From: Stakelama portus
GTDB lineage: Bacteria; Pseudomonadota; Alphaproteobacteria; Sphingomonadales; Sphingomonadaceae
Direction of reading: 5' to 3'
Assembly (NCBI RefSeq): GCF_003171655.1
Contig: NZ_QFZL01000001.1
Location: 930,001-994,000 of the forward strand
Length of the DNA stretch: 64,000 nucleotides
In this document: one piece after another, positions 26,414 to 35,019 of the stretch
Position numbering within the stretch: the stretch's first letter is position 1
Layout: each line of letters opens with the position of its first letter
Position numbers and translations under genes: made by a program
Notes under the pieces: model-generated
Database searches by the model: none
What the model was told of the DNA's origin: nothing
Seen by the model: the letters and a program-made list of their open reading frames with translations, nothing else

Positions 26414-26854
26414 CTAATCGGCCTCGAACATCGCGACCGCACCGTAATTGGCGCCATGTTTCCGATAGACTGCGAAACAGACGATCAAGAGGCCGTTTTC
26501 GGGCGTGCCGTATAAGCGACAACGCCCCTTCGTCGCCTCAAACGCTTCGCCGTCTCCGATGGTGACTGCATCTATGGTGATGTCGGTCTCCTCCCCGGGA
26601 TGGCCGCGAAATACCAAAAGCTGACGATCGCCCCGGAAAAAGGTGACGCGGTTGCCGCGCTCAATCACCGCACGATTGCATTCGGGCACCGCGACATCGC
26701 GGGCGGAGTCGCGATTGCGCAATATTCCCGCCAGCGGAGCGTTGGTTTCGCATCGGCCGGTCACAACCAAAGGCGGGGACGAACCATCCTGCGCATGCGC
26801 GACAGGAATGATCCAGGCTGCGGCACAGATCGCCGCGATGCAAAATCGGCGCAT
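26414..26854 (-). CDS. exported protein of unknown function
   Basis: 146 residues. The signal peptide MRRFCIAAICAAAWIIPVAHA is cleaved before QDGSS. The mature part is beta-rich with four cysteines (in GRCETN, VPECNR, GRCRLYG and LIVCFAV), which may form two disulfides in the periplasm. I do not recognise the family. The frame is open upstream across the pyrF end, but the ATG at 26854 is the one starting the signal peptide. It follows pyrF by 14 bases, so the two are probably co-transcribed. Confidence 0.7.
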   Translation of the reverse strand: MRRFCIAAICAAAWIIPVAHAQDGSSPPLVVTGRCETNAPLAGILRNRDSARDVAVPECNRAVIERGNRVTFFRGDRQLLVFRGHPGEETDITIDAVTIGDGEAFEATKGRCRLYGTPENGLLIVCFAVYRKHGANYGAVAMFEAD

Positions 26855-26868
26855 GGACTCCCCGTTTC

Positions 26869-27543
26869 TCAGAGGGTGGCTTCGATTTCCCGTGCCGCGA
26901 CATCGGGATCGGATGCCTGCGTGATCGGCCGCCCGACCACCAGGATCGATGCGCCGCCGTCGAGCGCCTGTCGCGGCGTGACCACGCGCTTCTGATCGCC
27001 GGCATGGCCATTCGCCGGACGCACGCCGGGAACGACGAAAAATCCCTGCGGCCATGTCCTGTGCGCGGCTTTGACTTCGGCGCCCGAGCAGACGATCCCG
27101 TCGAGCCCGGCTTCACGCGCGAGTTCGGTAAGGCGGACAACCTGTTCATGCGGATCGGGAGCGAGGCCGATCGATTGAAGGTCGTTCGAATCGAGGCTGG
27201 TCAACATGGTCACCGCCACCACCCTGGTCCCGGTAGGCGCAGCGGCCTTCGCATCCTCCATCATCGCGCGCCCACCGGCGGCATGAACGGTGAGAATGGC
27301 AGGCTCCAGCGGGCGCAGCGCCTGGATCGCCTTTGCCACGGTATTGGGAATATCGTGCAGTTTCAGGTCGAGGAAGATCGGCAGGTCGAGCTTCGCCATT
27401 TCATGCACGCCATGCGCGCCGTTCGCCATGAAGAACTCAAGCCCCAGCTTTATCCCGCCGACATGCGCATGCACGCGCTGGGCGATGGTCTTGGCGCGTT
27501 CCAGATCGGGAGTATCGAGAGCAACGAACAGGGGCGAGCGCAT
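26869..27543 (-). CDS. pyrF: orotidine-5'-phosphate decarboxylase
   Basis: 224 residues. It converts OMP to UMP in pyrimidine synthesis. Motifs: LFVALDTPDLERA at the start and the catalytic Lys/Asp tetrad region IFLDLKLHDIPNTVAKA near residue 55. VPGVRPANG and ASILVVGRPITQASDP near the end bind the phosphate. Length is typical. The ATG shares one base with the stop of the LapA-like gene upstream, indicating coupling. Confidence 0.96.
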   Translation of the reverse strand: MRSPLFVALDTPDLERAKTIAQRVHAHVGGIKLGLEFFMANGAHGVHEMAKLDLPIFLDLKLHDIPNTVAKAIQALRPLEPAILTVHAAGGRAMMEDAKAAAPTGTRVVAVTMLTSLDSNDLQSIGLAPDPHEQVVRLTELAREAGLDGIVCSGAEVKAAHRTWPQGFFVVPGVRPANGHAGDQKRVVTPRQALDGGASILVVGRPITQASDPDVAAREIEATL

Positions 27544-27905
27544 TATTTCTCCTCGGGCGGACTGGATTCAACGGGCGCCAGCGGCAATTCGCCGGCAGGC
27601 GCCACAGGTTGCGGATCCGGCGTTTCAGCCGGTGGCGGCGGTGCCGCATTGACCGCGCGCAAATCGGCGATCGCGCGTTCGAGCCCCGCCAGCCGCTGCC
27701 GCAACCGCCAGCGCAGCGCGTGATAGGCAAGCAGCATCGGCAGAAAGCCAAGCAGGAAGGTAAGGATCAGCAGGAAGGGCAGGCTGAAATCCGCGATCAG
27801 TCCGCCCCACAGGTGCAGCGCGATCCGCTCGTCGCCATTGTAGATCACGAACGCCGCGACCAGGCCTCCGAGCAGCAGCCAGAACAATATCTTGAGGAAG
27901 CGCAT
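27543..27905 (-). CDS. LapA-domain (DUF1049) membrane protein
   Basis: 120 residues. Two membrane helices (about 4-21 and 42-62) flank a periplasmic loop with YNGDERIALHLWG, the LapA/DUF1049 pattern. Then comes a basic helix WRLRQRLAGLERAIADLRA and a Pro-rich tail. In enterobacteria LapA works with LapB in controlling LPS synthesis; here no LapB is adjacent, so this role is only possible. Neighbour pyrF overlaps its stop by one base, a pairing also seen in other proteobacteria. Confidence 0.8.
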   Translation of the reverse strand: MRFLKILFWLLLGGLVAAFVIYNGDERIALHLWGGLIADFSLPFLLILTFLLGFLPMLLAYHALRWRLRQRLAGLERAIADLRAVNAAPPPPAETPDPQPVAPAGELPLAPVESSPPEEK

Positions 27906-27979
27906 GCTTCTCCTTCCCTCGGCAAAACGGCCCGATTTCTTAGCGGTCTTCTATGCCGGGTCGCGGCGCTTTGCCAGTG

Positions 27980-30286
27980 TCAGCCGATTTCGGCGCGCAG
28001 TTCGGCAAAAAGGCTGGGAATGGCTGTCAGGCGCGGCTCTTCCTCATCGAGTATGGCGAGGAACACCCTGCGCTTGATCTGCGCCACGCGTTCGTGCGGC
28101 AGGCCGCTGGTGGCGGGCAGGGTGGAAAGGACGATGTCGATCATCCGTTCGGCACCATGCAACCGGCCCCACAGATAGTCATTCTCGCGGTACGACCGGC
28201 TGAAGAACGCGCCGAAGCTGTTGAACTGAATACCTTTCAGCGTTGCCTCCGCGCCGCCCTTGCGGATCGATCCGGCATCCTCCGGCGCAATCCGGTCGAC
28301 GCGGATCGGGTCGTATTCGTTCATATTCTCGCCATGGAGCATCGGCAGCGTGGCGATGTCGAAAAAGGGGAAACCCAGATATTCGAGCAGGATCGGGCGG
28401 CGCGCCTCTCGCGACAAGGCGCTGAACCCTTCCGACAGCCGGGCATCGGTTTCGGCATCGAGCCGCTTCAGATCCATGATCCTGGCCATGTCGTCGATCA
28501 GCGCGCCCGCGTCTCCGCCCGCGCCAAGACGCCGGACCGATTCCCGAAGCCGGGAAAAATGATCCGCGCGACGGCATTCCAGATAGCCGGCCAGCGAATC
28601 GTAAATGGCGGTGCGCATCGGTGAGAGTTCGGCGCGCTGATATTCGGTGTCGAGTTCGGTGAGGCGCCGCGCGAGCAGGCGCAGCCGCCGGATGCGAAAC
28701 CCGAGATCATGTTCGCGCAAAAATTCGAGAGTTGCCGGACTTGCGCCGTTCGATTGTCCCGCGCCGAACCGGCTCTGTCCGCGCGACTGCACCGAGCGCA
28801 TCAGCGCGGTGCGGATCTCGCGCAGCCGGTCGCCGCCTTGATGGTCGCCGACCGTGTGCAACAGGCTGGCCATGCGATCGACCGCGCCGTCGATCTTGAG
28901 CAGGCCATAGGCAGTGTGGCCATATCCCGCGCGTGACGCGGCGGCGACCTGCGACCGGCTGCGCCATGCCGAAAGCCGCTTGGGCGTCGGATAATCCAGA
29001 AACAGCGTATAGCCGAACAGCGCCTCGACCTGAGTTTCGACTTCGGCGCGAATTTCCGCGACGATCGCCAGCATCCGTTCGATCCGGTCGGACCGCTCGG
29101 CAACGGCCTCCAGATTGTCGCGGATCGGCTGTTCGCGGGGCAATTCGGAAAGCGCGCCCATGATCGTCTGGAAAAATCCCGGATTTTCACGCGAATCGCC
29201 ATAGAAATCGAACCGGGTATTGGGCGTGGGATCGATATAGACGAAACGCCGGTCGACCTGGCGGCGCGCCGGGCGTTCGCGCAGCGCATCGATCGCCGGG
29301 CCGAACGGCGCATTGGCCAGCACCGAACCGTCGATCAGCACGGCCTTTTCCGCCGCATGATCCGCCCATTGGCGCGGCAGCACATGTTCCAGGAAACGGT
29401 CGCGACCGGGCCAGGCCAACCCAAGGTCGACCACCATCTCATCGACTTCGTTCACCTTGGCGGGCGGAAAGGCGCCGGGGAAACTCGATGTGGCGCGGGC
29501 GGAGAAGGCAAGCTCGATCGAATCGCCCAGCCGATTTTCGGCGGTGCCATGGTCGGAAAATCCGAAGACCAGCCGATGCTCGTTTTCGATCACTTCGGGC
29601 GGTGAATTGAGGCGCAACCGTTCGGGATGTCCGCGAAAATCGGTCACGGTAACGAACAGGTCGAGCGGTTGCCCATCGGGCAGCAGCCGCTTGCCGGTCG
29701 GGCCGTTCTCCATCGCTTCGAACGCATCGAACAGCATTTCCAGCAGGCGACGCCCGCCAAAGGGCGGCTCGAACCATCGCGACCGGACGAAATGCTCCAG
29801 CTTGGTGCGCACTTCCTCCTGCGCGCCCGGCTCCACTGTCTGCTCGATGCTCTTGCCACGCCCCATCGCCATCCATGCGATCGGCAGCGCCCAGAATTTG
29901 GCAAGCCGGTGCGATGGCGCCTGTTTGGGATCGAGCAGCGCCAGCACATCGGCGTTCTTCAGCCACAATTCCGTCAGCGGATCGAGCGACTGGCCGCGCG
30001 ATATTGCTTGTGCCAGATAGATCGCGTTGATCCCGCCGGCACTCGCACCCGACAGGATATCCACCAGCACGCGCAGCTTGATGCCGGTGGCTTCGTGTAT
30101 TTCATCCAGCAGCGCGCGATAGGCGCCCTGGCTGCCGCTCGCCGGGCTATCGCCATCGCGCGCGGCCTGGCTCGCGCGGGCGAGCCGCCAGATCTCCTTG
30201 GTGATGCCGTGCATATAGACGGCAAGGCTGATGCCCCCATAGCAGACGAGCGCGAGCCGCAGCTCCTTGTCACGCGTAACGGTCAT
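27980..30286 (-). CDS. patatin-like phospholipase (DUF3376-containing)
   Basis: 768 residues. The patatin core is in the first 350 residues: LVCYGGISLAVYMHG (oxyanion hole), the nucleophile S82 in LSGASAGGINAIYLA, and the catalytic Asp in VLIDGSVLANAPFGPAI. Long helical regions follow, with a C-terminal part matching the DUF3376 patatin-like proteins of actinobacteria and sphingomonads. No signal peptide is present. It probably hydrolyses lipid esters at the cytoplasmic face of the membrane; the substrate is unknown. Its ATG overlaps the stop of the endonuclease-like gene (ATGA). Confidence 0.85.
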   Translation of the reverse strand: MTVTRDKELRLALVCYGGISLAVYMHGITKEIWRLARASQAARDGDSPASGSQGAYRALLDEIHEATGIKLRVLVDILSGASAGGINAIYLAQAISRGQSLDPLTELWLKNADVLALLDPKQAPSHRLAKFWALPIAWMAMGRGKSIEQTVEPGAQEEVRTKLEHFVRSRWFEPPFGGRRLLEMLFDAFEAMENGPTGKRLLPDGQPLDLFVTVTDFRGHPERLRLNSPPEVIENEHRLVFGFSDHGTAENRLGDSIELAFSARATSSFPGAFPPAKVNEVDEMVVDLGLAWPGRDRFLEHVLPRQWADHAAEKAVLIDGSVLANAPFGPAIDALRERPARRQVDRRFVYIDPTPNTRFDFYGDSRENPGFFQTIMGALSELPREQPIRDNLEAVAERSDRIERMLAIVAEIRAEVETQVEALFGYTLFLDYPTPKRLSAWRSRSQVAAASRAGYGHTAYGLLKIDGAVDRMASLLHTVGDHQGGDRLREIRTALMRSVQSRGQSRFGAGQSNGASPATLEFLREHDLGFRIRRLRLLARRLTELDTEYQRAELSPMRTAIYDSLAGYLECRRADHFSRLRESVRRLGAGGDAGALIDDMARIMDLKRLDAETDARLSEGFSALSREARRPILLEYLGFPFFDIATLPMLHGENMNEYDPIRVDRIAPEDAGSIRKGGAEATLKGIQFNSFGAFFSRSYRENDYLWGRLHGAERMIDIVLSTLPATSGLPHERVAQIKRRVFLAILDEEEPRLTAIPSLFAELRAEIG

Positions 30287-30981
30287 CAGCGGCTGTCGAG
30301 CGTCGCCCAGACGGGCAGATGGTCGGACGCGGTTACCGCCGCTGCGCTGCGATGCACCCCGCTGTCCGAAACGCGCAGGTCATGCGAGACCATGATGCGG
30401 TCGAGCCGCCCGACCGGTCGCCGCGCGTGATAGCTGGCGCCGGTATCGGCATAGCGAAATTCCCGCCCGAAATCGCGCAGACACCCGGAAGCCGCGCTCC
30501 ATTCATTGAGGTCGCCCATCAGCACGGTCGGATATTGCGTCGTGCTGGCGGCGATATGCGCCATGATCGCATGCGCCTGACGCCGTCGCCACAGCCCCGA
30601 AAGATCAAGGTGCATGCCGACGACACGGATCATCGTCCCGCGCACGCGTATATCGGCCATCACCGCGCCGCGCGGTTCGAGCGCCGGCAGGTGGATAAGC
30701 TCGAAATCGACGATTTGCGCATCCTTGGGGACCAGCAACGCGTTGCCGTGCCATCCCATGCTGTTGGCGCGCACTTCGAACGGCACGGCTTTCCACGGGC
30801 TATGCTCGTCCAGAAGATGCGGGGTGATGACTGCGTTTCGCGCGCCGAAACGGCGATCGGCTTCCTGCAGCGCCACGATGTCCGCACCGACTTCCGACAA
30901 TACGTGCAGCGTGCGTTCGGGTCGGCGCCGACGGTCGGTGCCGATCGCCTTGCGCATATTGTAACTGGCGACCTTGATCAT
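30286..30981 (-). CDS. endonuclease/exonuclease/phosphatase family protein
   Basis: 231 residues of the EEP fold. Motifs: IKVASYNMRKAIG (Asn ligand), IVALQEADRRFG (metal-binding Glu), VVGMHLDLSG, TVLMGDLNEWS (catalytic Asp/Asn) and the closing TASDHLPVWATL (Asp-His). Members act on nucleic acids, inositol phosphates or sphingomyelin; nothing here decides which. ATG at 30981 is preferred because it begins the first strand. Coupled to the patatin-like gene by ATGA, which hints at a shared role in phospholipid metabolism (inference). Confidence 0.88.
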   Translation of the reverse strand: MIKVASYNMRKAIGTDRRRRPERTLHVLSEVGADIVALQEADRRFGARNAVITPHLLDEHSPWKAVPFEVRANSMGWHGNALLVPKDAQIVDFELIHLPALEPRGAVMADIRVRGTMIRVVGMHLDLSGLWRRRQAHAIMAHIAASTTQYPTVLMGDLNEWSAASGCLRDFGREFRYADTGASYHARRPVGRLDRIMVSHDLRVSDSGVHRSAAAVTASDHLPVWATLDSR

Positions 30982-31023
30982 TGCGCCCTTATCGCGGGCT
31001 TGGACCTTTGGGGGCAAGAGCCG

Positions 31024-31218
31024 TTACGCGTTCGAATCGTCAATTGATTGTCCGGCTGCCAGTTTTGCCGCAGCGATCAGGCTTTCGCCCGTCTCAACAG
31101 CGGCTTGCGGCGTCATGGTTACGGCAACGCCGTTCGGGCCGTCTAGCAGGACCTTGCCCCGCTCGGCACTCGCCACTCCGGCGTCGTGACGCAGTTTATC
31201 ATGTGCTTCCGGTTGCAC
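31024..31218 (-). CDS. 64-residue protein of unknown function
   Basis: A small polar protein (VQPEAHDKLRHDAGVASAER followed by GKVLLDGPNGVAVTMTPQAA and TGESLIAAA). The GTG at 31218 is preceded by AAGGAG at seven bases, which is a far better start than the upstream ATG codons of the same frame. It lies 42 bases before the endonuclease-like gene, on the same strand. No membrane segment, no motif I recognise. The 179 bases upstream of it, to the purN stop, contain no gene I can support. Confidence 0.6.
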   Translation of the reverse strand: MQPEAHDKLRHDAGVASAERGKVLLDGPNGVAVTMTPQAAVETGESLIAAAKLAAGQSIDDSNA

Positions 31219-31397
31219 CGTCGCGCTCCTTCTTTTTTGTCGCGGCCGGGACGCTCTCGCTGGTCTGCCCATCGCTATCGACCACACGAAATTCGTCTGT
31301 CGCATCGCTTATAGACCCCAAACGAGTCAGCTGCGGTTGCGTTGCAATTTGCTGTTATTTCCTGTCGCGAACGGGACGGACCGTTGCAGCGCGAAGC

Positions 31398-31973
31398 TCA
31401 GCGCCGCATCGACAGCCATTGGTCGAGCATGCGAGGATAGAGCTTATGCTCTTCCACGATCACCCGGGCACCAAGCGTTTCCGCAGTATCGCCGGGCAGG
31501 ATCGGCACTTGCGCCTGACCCAGCACTTCGCCGCCATCGAGCTCTTCGGTAACGACATGGACCGAGCAGCCCGCCATGGCGTCTCCCGCAGCGATGGCAC
31601 GCGCATGGGTGTCGAGCCCCTTATATTTGGGCAGCAATGACGGGTGAATGTTGAGGATGCGTCCGCGCCATTTCGCGACGAAATCGTCCGATAACAGCCG
31701 CATATATCCGGCAAGCGCGATCGCTTCGACGCCGGCGTCGCGCAGCGCGGCGTCGATCGCGGCTTCATATTCGGGTTTGGGAATGCCGCGCGGCGACATC
31801 GCGAATGTCGGAACGCCTTGTTCCGCCGCCCATGCAAGACCCGGGGCCTCGTGCTTGTCGCTGGCGACGAGCACGACATCATAACCACTGTCGGGCGCAC
31901 GCGACGCTTCGACCAGACTCGCCATGTTCGATCCACGACCGGAGATGAGGATGCCGACGCGGCTTTTAGCCAT
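31398..31973 (-). CDS. purN: phosphoribosylglycinamide formyltransferase
   Basis: 191 residues. It transfers the formyl group of 10-formyl-tetrahydrofolate to GAR in purine synthesis. Motifs: [28 protein letters not shown], the catalytic His in [16 protein letters not shown], and [16 protein letters not shown]. Length is right. ATG at 31973 was chosen over an upstream non-ATG start. It overlaps the end of purM by eight bases, the usual purM-purN pair. Confidence 0.96.
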   Translation of the reverse strand: MAKSRVGILISGRGSNMASLVEASRAPDSGYDVVLVASDKHEAPGLAWAAEQGVPTFAMSPRGIPKPEYEAAIDAALRDAGVEAIALAGYMRLLSDDFVAKWRGRILNIHPSLLPKYKGLDTHARAIAAGDAMAGCSVHVVTEELDGGEVLGQAQVPILPGDTAETLGARVIVEEHKLYPRMLDQWLSMRR

Positions 31974-33072
31974 GGTGCGTCGCGGTCCAGGGCGCACGCG
32001 CGCTCCAGCTTTCGGCGCTGCCCGAAACGGTGCATCCGCGCTCGCCGGCTATGACGTGCCCGATCCTGTGGACTGTCTCGCCCGCAGCTTCCAACGCCGC
32101 CACAACCGCATCGGCCGCGTCCGGCGCAACCAGAACGGCCATGCCGATCCCGCAATTGAAGGTGCGCGCCATTTCTTCCGGCTCGATATTTCCCTGCCCC
32201 TGAAGAAAGGCCATCAGCCGCGGCTGTTCCCAGCGATCGGCCTCGACCATCGCATGGCACCCCTTGGGCAGCACGCGCGGGATATTTTCCAGCAGCCCGC
32301 CCCCGGTGATGTGCGCAAGCCCATGGACGCGCCCTTCGGCGAGCAGCGGCAGCAGGCTGCGCACATAAATGCGAGTCGGTGCCATCAGCGCGTCGATCAG
32401 CAATCGTTCCTGGTCGAACAGCGCAGGGCGGTCGAGCTTCCACCCCTTGTCGGCGGCAAGCCGGCGAACGAGCGAATAGCCGTTCGAATGCACGCCATTG
32501 GACGCAAGCCCCAGAATCACGTCGCCGGCCCGAACCTGGGTCCCGTCGAGCAACCGGTCGCGCTCGACCGCACCGACGCAGAAACCGGCGAGATCATAGT
32601 CGCCATCGGCATACATGCCCGGCATTTCCGCCGTTTCGCCGCCGATCAGCGCACAGCCGGCCTGACGGCACCCTTCGGCGATACCGGCGATGACTCGCTC
32701 GGCAATACCGCTCTCGAGTCGTCCGCTGGCATAATAATCGAGGAAGAAGAGCGGTTCGGCGCCCTGCACGATCAGATCATTGGCGCACATCGCGACCAGA
32801 TCGATCCCGACGCCATCATGGCGGTCATGTTCGATTGCGAGCTTGAGCTTGGTGCCGACGCCGTCATTCGCCGCGACCAGCAAAGGATCGGTGAACCCCG
32901 CCGCCTTCAGGTCGAACAGGCCGCCAAAGCCGCCAAGATCGGCGTCCGCGCCGGGGCGGCGCGTGCTGCGCGCGAGCGGCGCAATCGCGCGGACAAGAGC
33001 ATTGCCGGCAGCGATCGAGACGCCCGCATCGGCATAGGTATAAGGGCCATCGCCCCGTTCCGGATCGTTCAT
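31966..33072 (-). CDS. purM: phosphoribosylformylglycinamidine cyclo-ligase
   Basis: 368 residues. It closes the imidazole ring of AIR using ATP. Motifs: [15 protein letters not shown] at the N terminus, [15 protein letters not shown] near residue 65, [20 protein letters not shown], and [15 protein letters not shown] near residue 145. Length is typical. ATG at 33072 is used; the frame is open upstream but would run into the divergent gene. The 64-base gap to that gene must hold both promoters. No clear boxes are visible to me. Confidence 0.96.
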   Translation of the reverse strand: MNDPERGDGPYTYADAGVSIAAGNALVRAIAPLARSTRRPGADADLGGFGGLFDLKAAGFTDPLLVAANDGVGTKLKLAIEHDRHDGVGIDLVAMCANDLIVQGAEPLFFLDYYASGRLESGIAERVIAGIAEGCRQAGCALIGGETAEMPGMYADGDYDLAGFCVGAVERDRLLDGTQVRAGDVILGLASNGVHSNGYSLVRRLAADKGWKLDRPALFDQERLLIDALMAPTRIYVRSLLPLLAEGRVHGLAHITGGGLLENIPRVLPKGCHAMVEADRWEQPRLMAFLQGQGNIEPEEMARTFNCGIGMAVLVAPDAADAVVAALEAAGETVHRIGHVIAGERGCTVSGSAESWSARAPWTATHHG

Positions 33073-33136
33073 GGCAATCGCGCCTAGCGATATCGCGCTT
33101 GGATTTCCACGCCCGCTTCGCCAAAAGGGCGCCAAC

Positions 33137-34387
33137 ATGATCCAACGTCGTCATTTTCGCATGTTCGTCGCCGCCTTGTCGCTGGCCCTGCTGGGCGTGG
33201 CGGGCATGGTCGTGGCGCAGGGAACGCGCAACAACGGCTTCGACAGCTCGGGCAGTTTCGAAGTCGGCGGAGTCGAAGTCGATGTGCGCGCCGACGATGC
33301 CGAAAGCGCGCGACAGGCCGGATGGCGTTTGGCGACGCGCAAGGGCTGGGCGCAGCTGGCGCAACGGCTTGCGGGACGCAAGGGCGCAACGCTTTCCGAT
33401 TCGACGCTCGATTCGATCGTTACCGGCATCATCATCGAACAGGAAAATGTCGGGCCGAATCGCTATATCGCGCGGCTTGGCGTGTTGTTCGATCGCAACA
33501 AGGCTGGCGCGTTGCTGGGCGTTTCGGCGCATGTGACGCGCTCCCCGCCGATGCTGTTGCTGCCGCTCGAATGGTCGGGCGGGGCAGGGCGCATGTTCGA
33601 ACGCACCAATGCCTGGCAGGACGCCTGGGCGCGGTTCCGTTCGGGCAACAGCGCGATCGATTATGTTCGTCCGCAAGGCACCGGCCCCGATTCGCTGTTG
33701 ATGAACGCCGGGCAGACATTCCGGCGCGGCCGCGGCTGGTGGCGCGAAGTGCTCGACAGCTATGGCGCCGCCGACGTGCTGATCGCCGAAGTCGAACTGC
33801 GCCGCGAATATCCGGGCGGGCCGATTACCGGCATCTTTACCGCCAGCCACGGCCCGGACCGGTTGCCGCTGGCGCGATTCGCGCTTCGCGTGAACAACAG
33901 CGATTCGCTCGATGCGCTGCTCGACGCGGGCGTTCAGCGGATCGACAAGGTCTATCAGGACGCGCTGACATCGGGGCTGCTCAAGACCGACCAGCTGCTT
34001 TCCTTCCATCCGCCGACACCGCAGGTCGAGGAAGAAGCGCCCGAACAAACTGCCGTAGACACGACGCCGTCGGTGCAACCGACGACGCCCGCCGACACCG
34101 CCACTAGCTTGTCGGTTCAGGTTGATACTCCGGATGCGTCGGCCTTCCTTACGTCTGAAGGCGCGCTCCGAGGGATACCGGGCGTGCGCTCGGTTACGAC
34201 CAGCAGCACCGCGCTCGGTGGCGTTTCGGTAATGCGCGTCACCTATGACGGCAGCATCGGATCGCTGCGCGCCCAGCTCGAAGGACGCGGCTGGAGCGTG
34301 CAGCAGGGGCCGGGCGTCCTGCGGATCAGCAAGCCTTCGGCAGCGCCGCCGCGCCCAGCATCGACGGAACCTGCAGGCCAGGAATGA
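33137..34387 (+). CDS. exported protein upstream of hdaA (DUF2066-like)
   Basis: 416 residues. It has an N-terminal signal or anchor segment ([21 protein letters not shown]). A domain follows with the pattern [40 protein letters not shown], resembling DUF2066 proteins found next to hdaA in alphaproteobacteria. The C-terminal 100 residues hold a small alpha/beta domain ([15 protein letters not shown] ... [20 protein letters not shown]) after a Thr/Pro linker. AAGGG precedes the ATG at 33137. The TGA overlaps the hdaA ATG. Periplasmic location inferred; function unknown. Confidence 0.75.
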   Translation: MIQRRHFRMFVAALSLALLGVAGMVVAQGTRNNGFDSSGSFEVGGVEVDVRADDAESARQAGWRLATRKGWAQLAQRLAGRKGATLSDSTLDSIVTGIIIEQENVGPNRYIARLGVLFDRNKAGALLGVSAHVTRSPPMLLLPLEWSGGAGRMFERTNAWQDAWARFRSGNSAIDYVRPQGTGPDSLLMNAGQTFRRGRGWWREVLDSYGAADVLIAEVELRREYPGGPITGIFTASHGPDRLPLARFALRVNNSDSLDALLDAGVQRIDKVYQDALTSGLLKTDQLLSFHPPTPQVEEEAPEQTAVDTTPSVQPTTPADTATSLSVQVDTPDASAFLTSEGALRGIPGVRSVTTSSTALGGVSVMRVTYDGSIGSLRAQLEGRGWSVQQGPGVLRISKPSAAPPRPASTEPAGQE

Positions 34388-35019
34388 CGCAACTGCGCCT
34401 GCCGCTCGGATTGCCCGAGCCGCGCGACGCGGAGTTTCTGGTGAGCGATGCCAATGCCCGCGCCGTCCAGCAACTCGATCGCTGGGGAGCGTGGCCGGTG
34501 ATGGCCGCGCTGCTCGTCGGGCCGCGCAAGTCGGGCCGCAGCCTGCTCGCGCGCATCTTTACGGCCAAGACCGACGGCACGATGATCGACGACGCCGAGC
34601 GCGTTGCCGAAGCGGACATTTTTCACGCCTGGAACGATGCGCAGGCACGCCGCCATCCCTTGCTGATCGTTGCCGATGCGCCGCCGCCCTCATGGTCGAT
34701 CCGCCTGCCGGACCTGCGTTCGCGGATGATGGCCACCCCGGTACTGACGATCGATCCGCCCGACGACATGCTGATGGGGCAATTGCTCGGGCGCTTTTTC
34801 GATCGCCGCCTACTGGTGCCTGCGCCGGACCTGATTCCCTGGCTCGTGGCCCGGGTGGAACGCAGTTATGTTGCGCTCGTTCGCATAGCTGACACATTGG
34901 AGGACGATGCTGCGTCACGCGGCACGGCGCGCTTGTCGATCCGGGCGGCGAAAGGCACATTGGAAAATGCCGGGCTGTTGCCCAAATCGGAACCGGAAGC
35001 TTTCAGCGAGACCCCATGA
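34384..35019 (+). CDS. hdaA: DnaA regulatory inactivator HdaA-like AAA+ protein
   Basis: 211 residues. Hda-type proteins, with the DNA clamp, trigger ATP hydrolysis by DnaA and so prevent over-initiation. The N-terminal [13 protein letters not shown] contains the QLxLPL clamp-binding motif, and the DnaA-like core follows ([17 protein letters not shown] as Walker A-like loop, [33 protein letters not shown]). The Walker A loop reads GPRKSGRS, with Arg where Lys is usual, so nucleotide binding may be changed. Overlaps both neighbours by four bases. Confidence 0.85.
   Translation: MTQLRLPLGLPEPRDAEFLVSDANARAVQQLDRWGAWPVMAALLVGPRKSGRSLLARIFTAKTDGTMIDDAERVAEADIFHAWNDAQARRHPLLIVADAPPPSWSIRLPDLRSRMMATPVLTIDPPDDMLMGQLLGRFFDRRLLVPAPDLIPWLVARVERSYVALVRIADTLEDDAASRGTARLSIRAAKGTLENAGLLPKSEPEAFSETP

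Noticed and set aside
31219-31397. Possible tRNA or small RNA in the 179-base gap before the 64-residue gene
   Set aside because: No cloverleaf, no T-loop-like box and only a weak five-base inverted repeat (31370-31385) near the purN stop.
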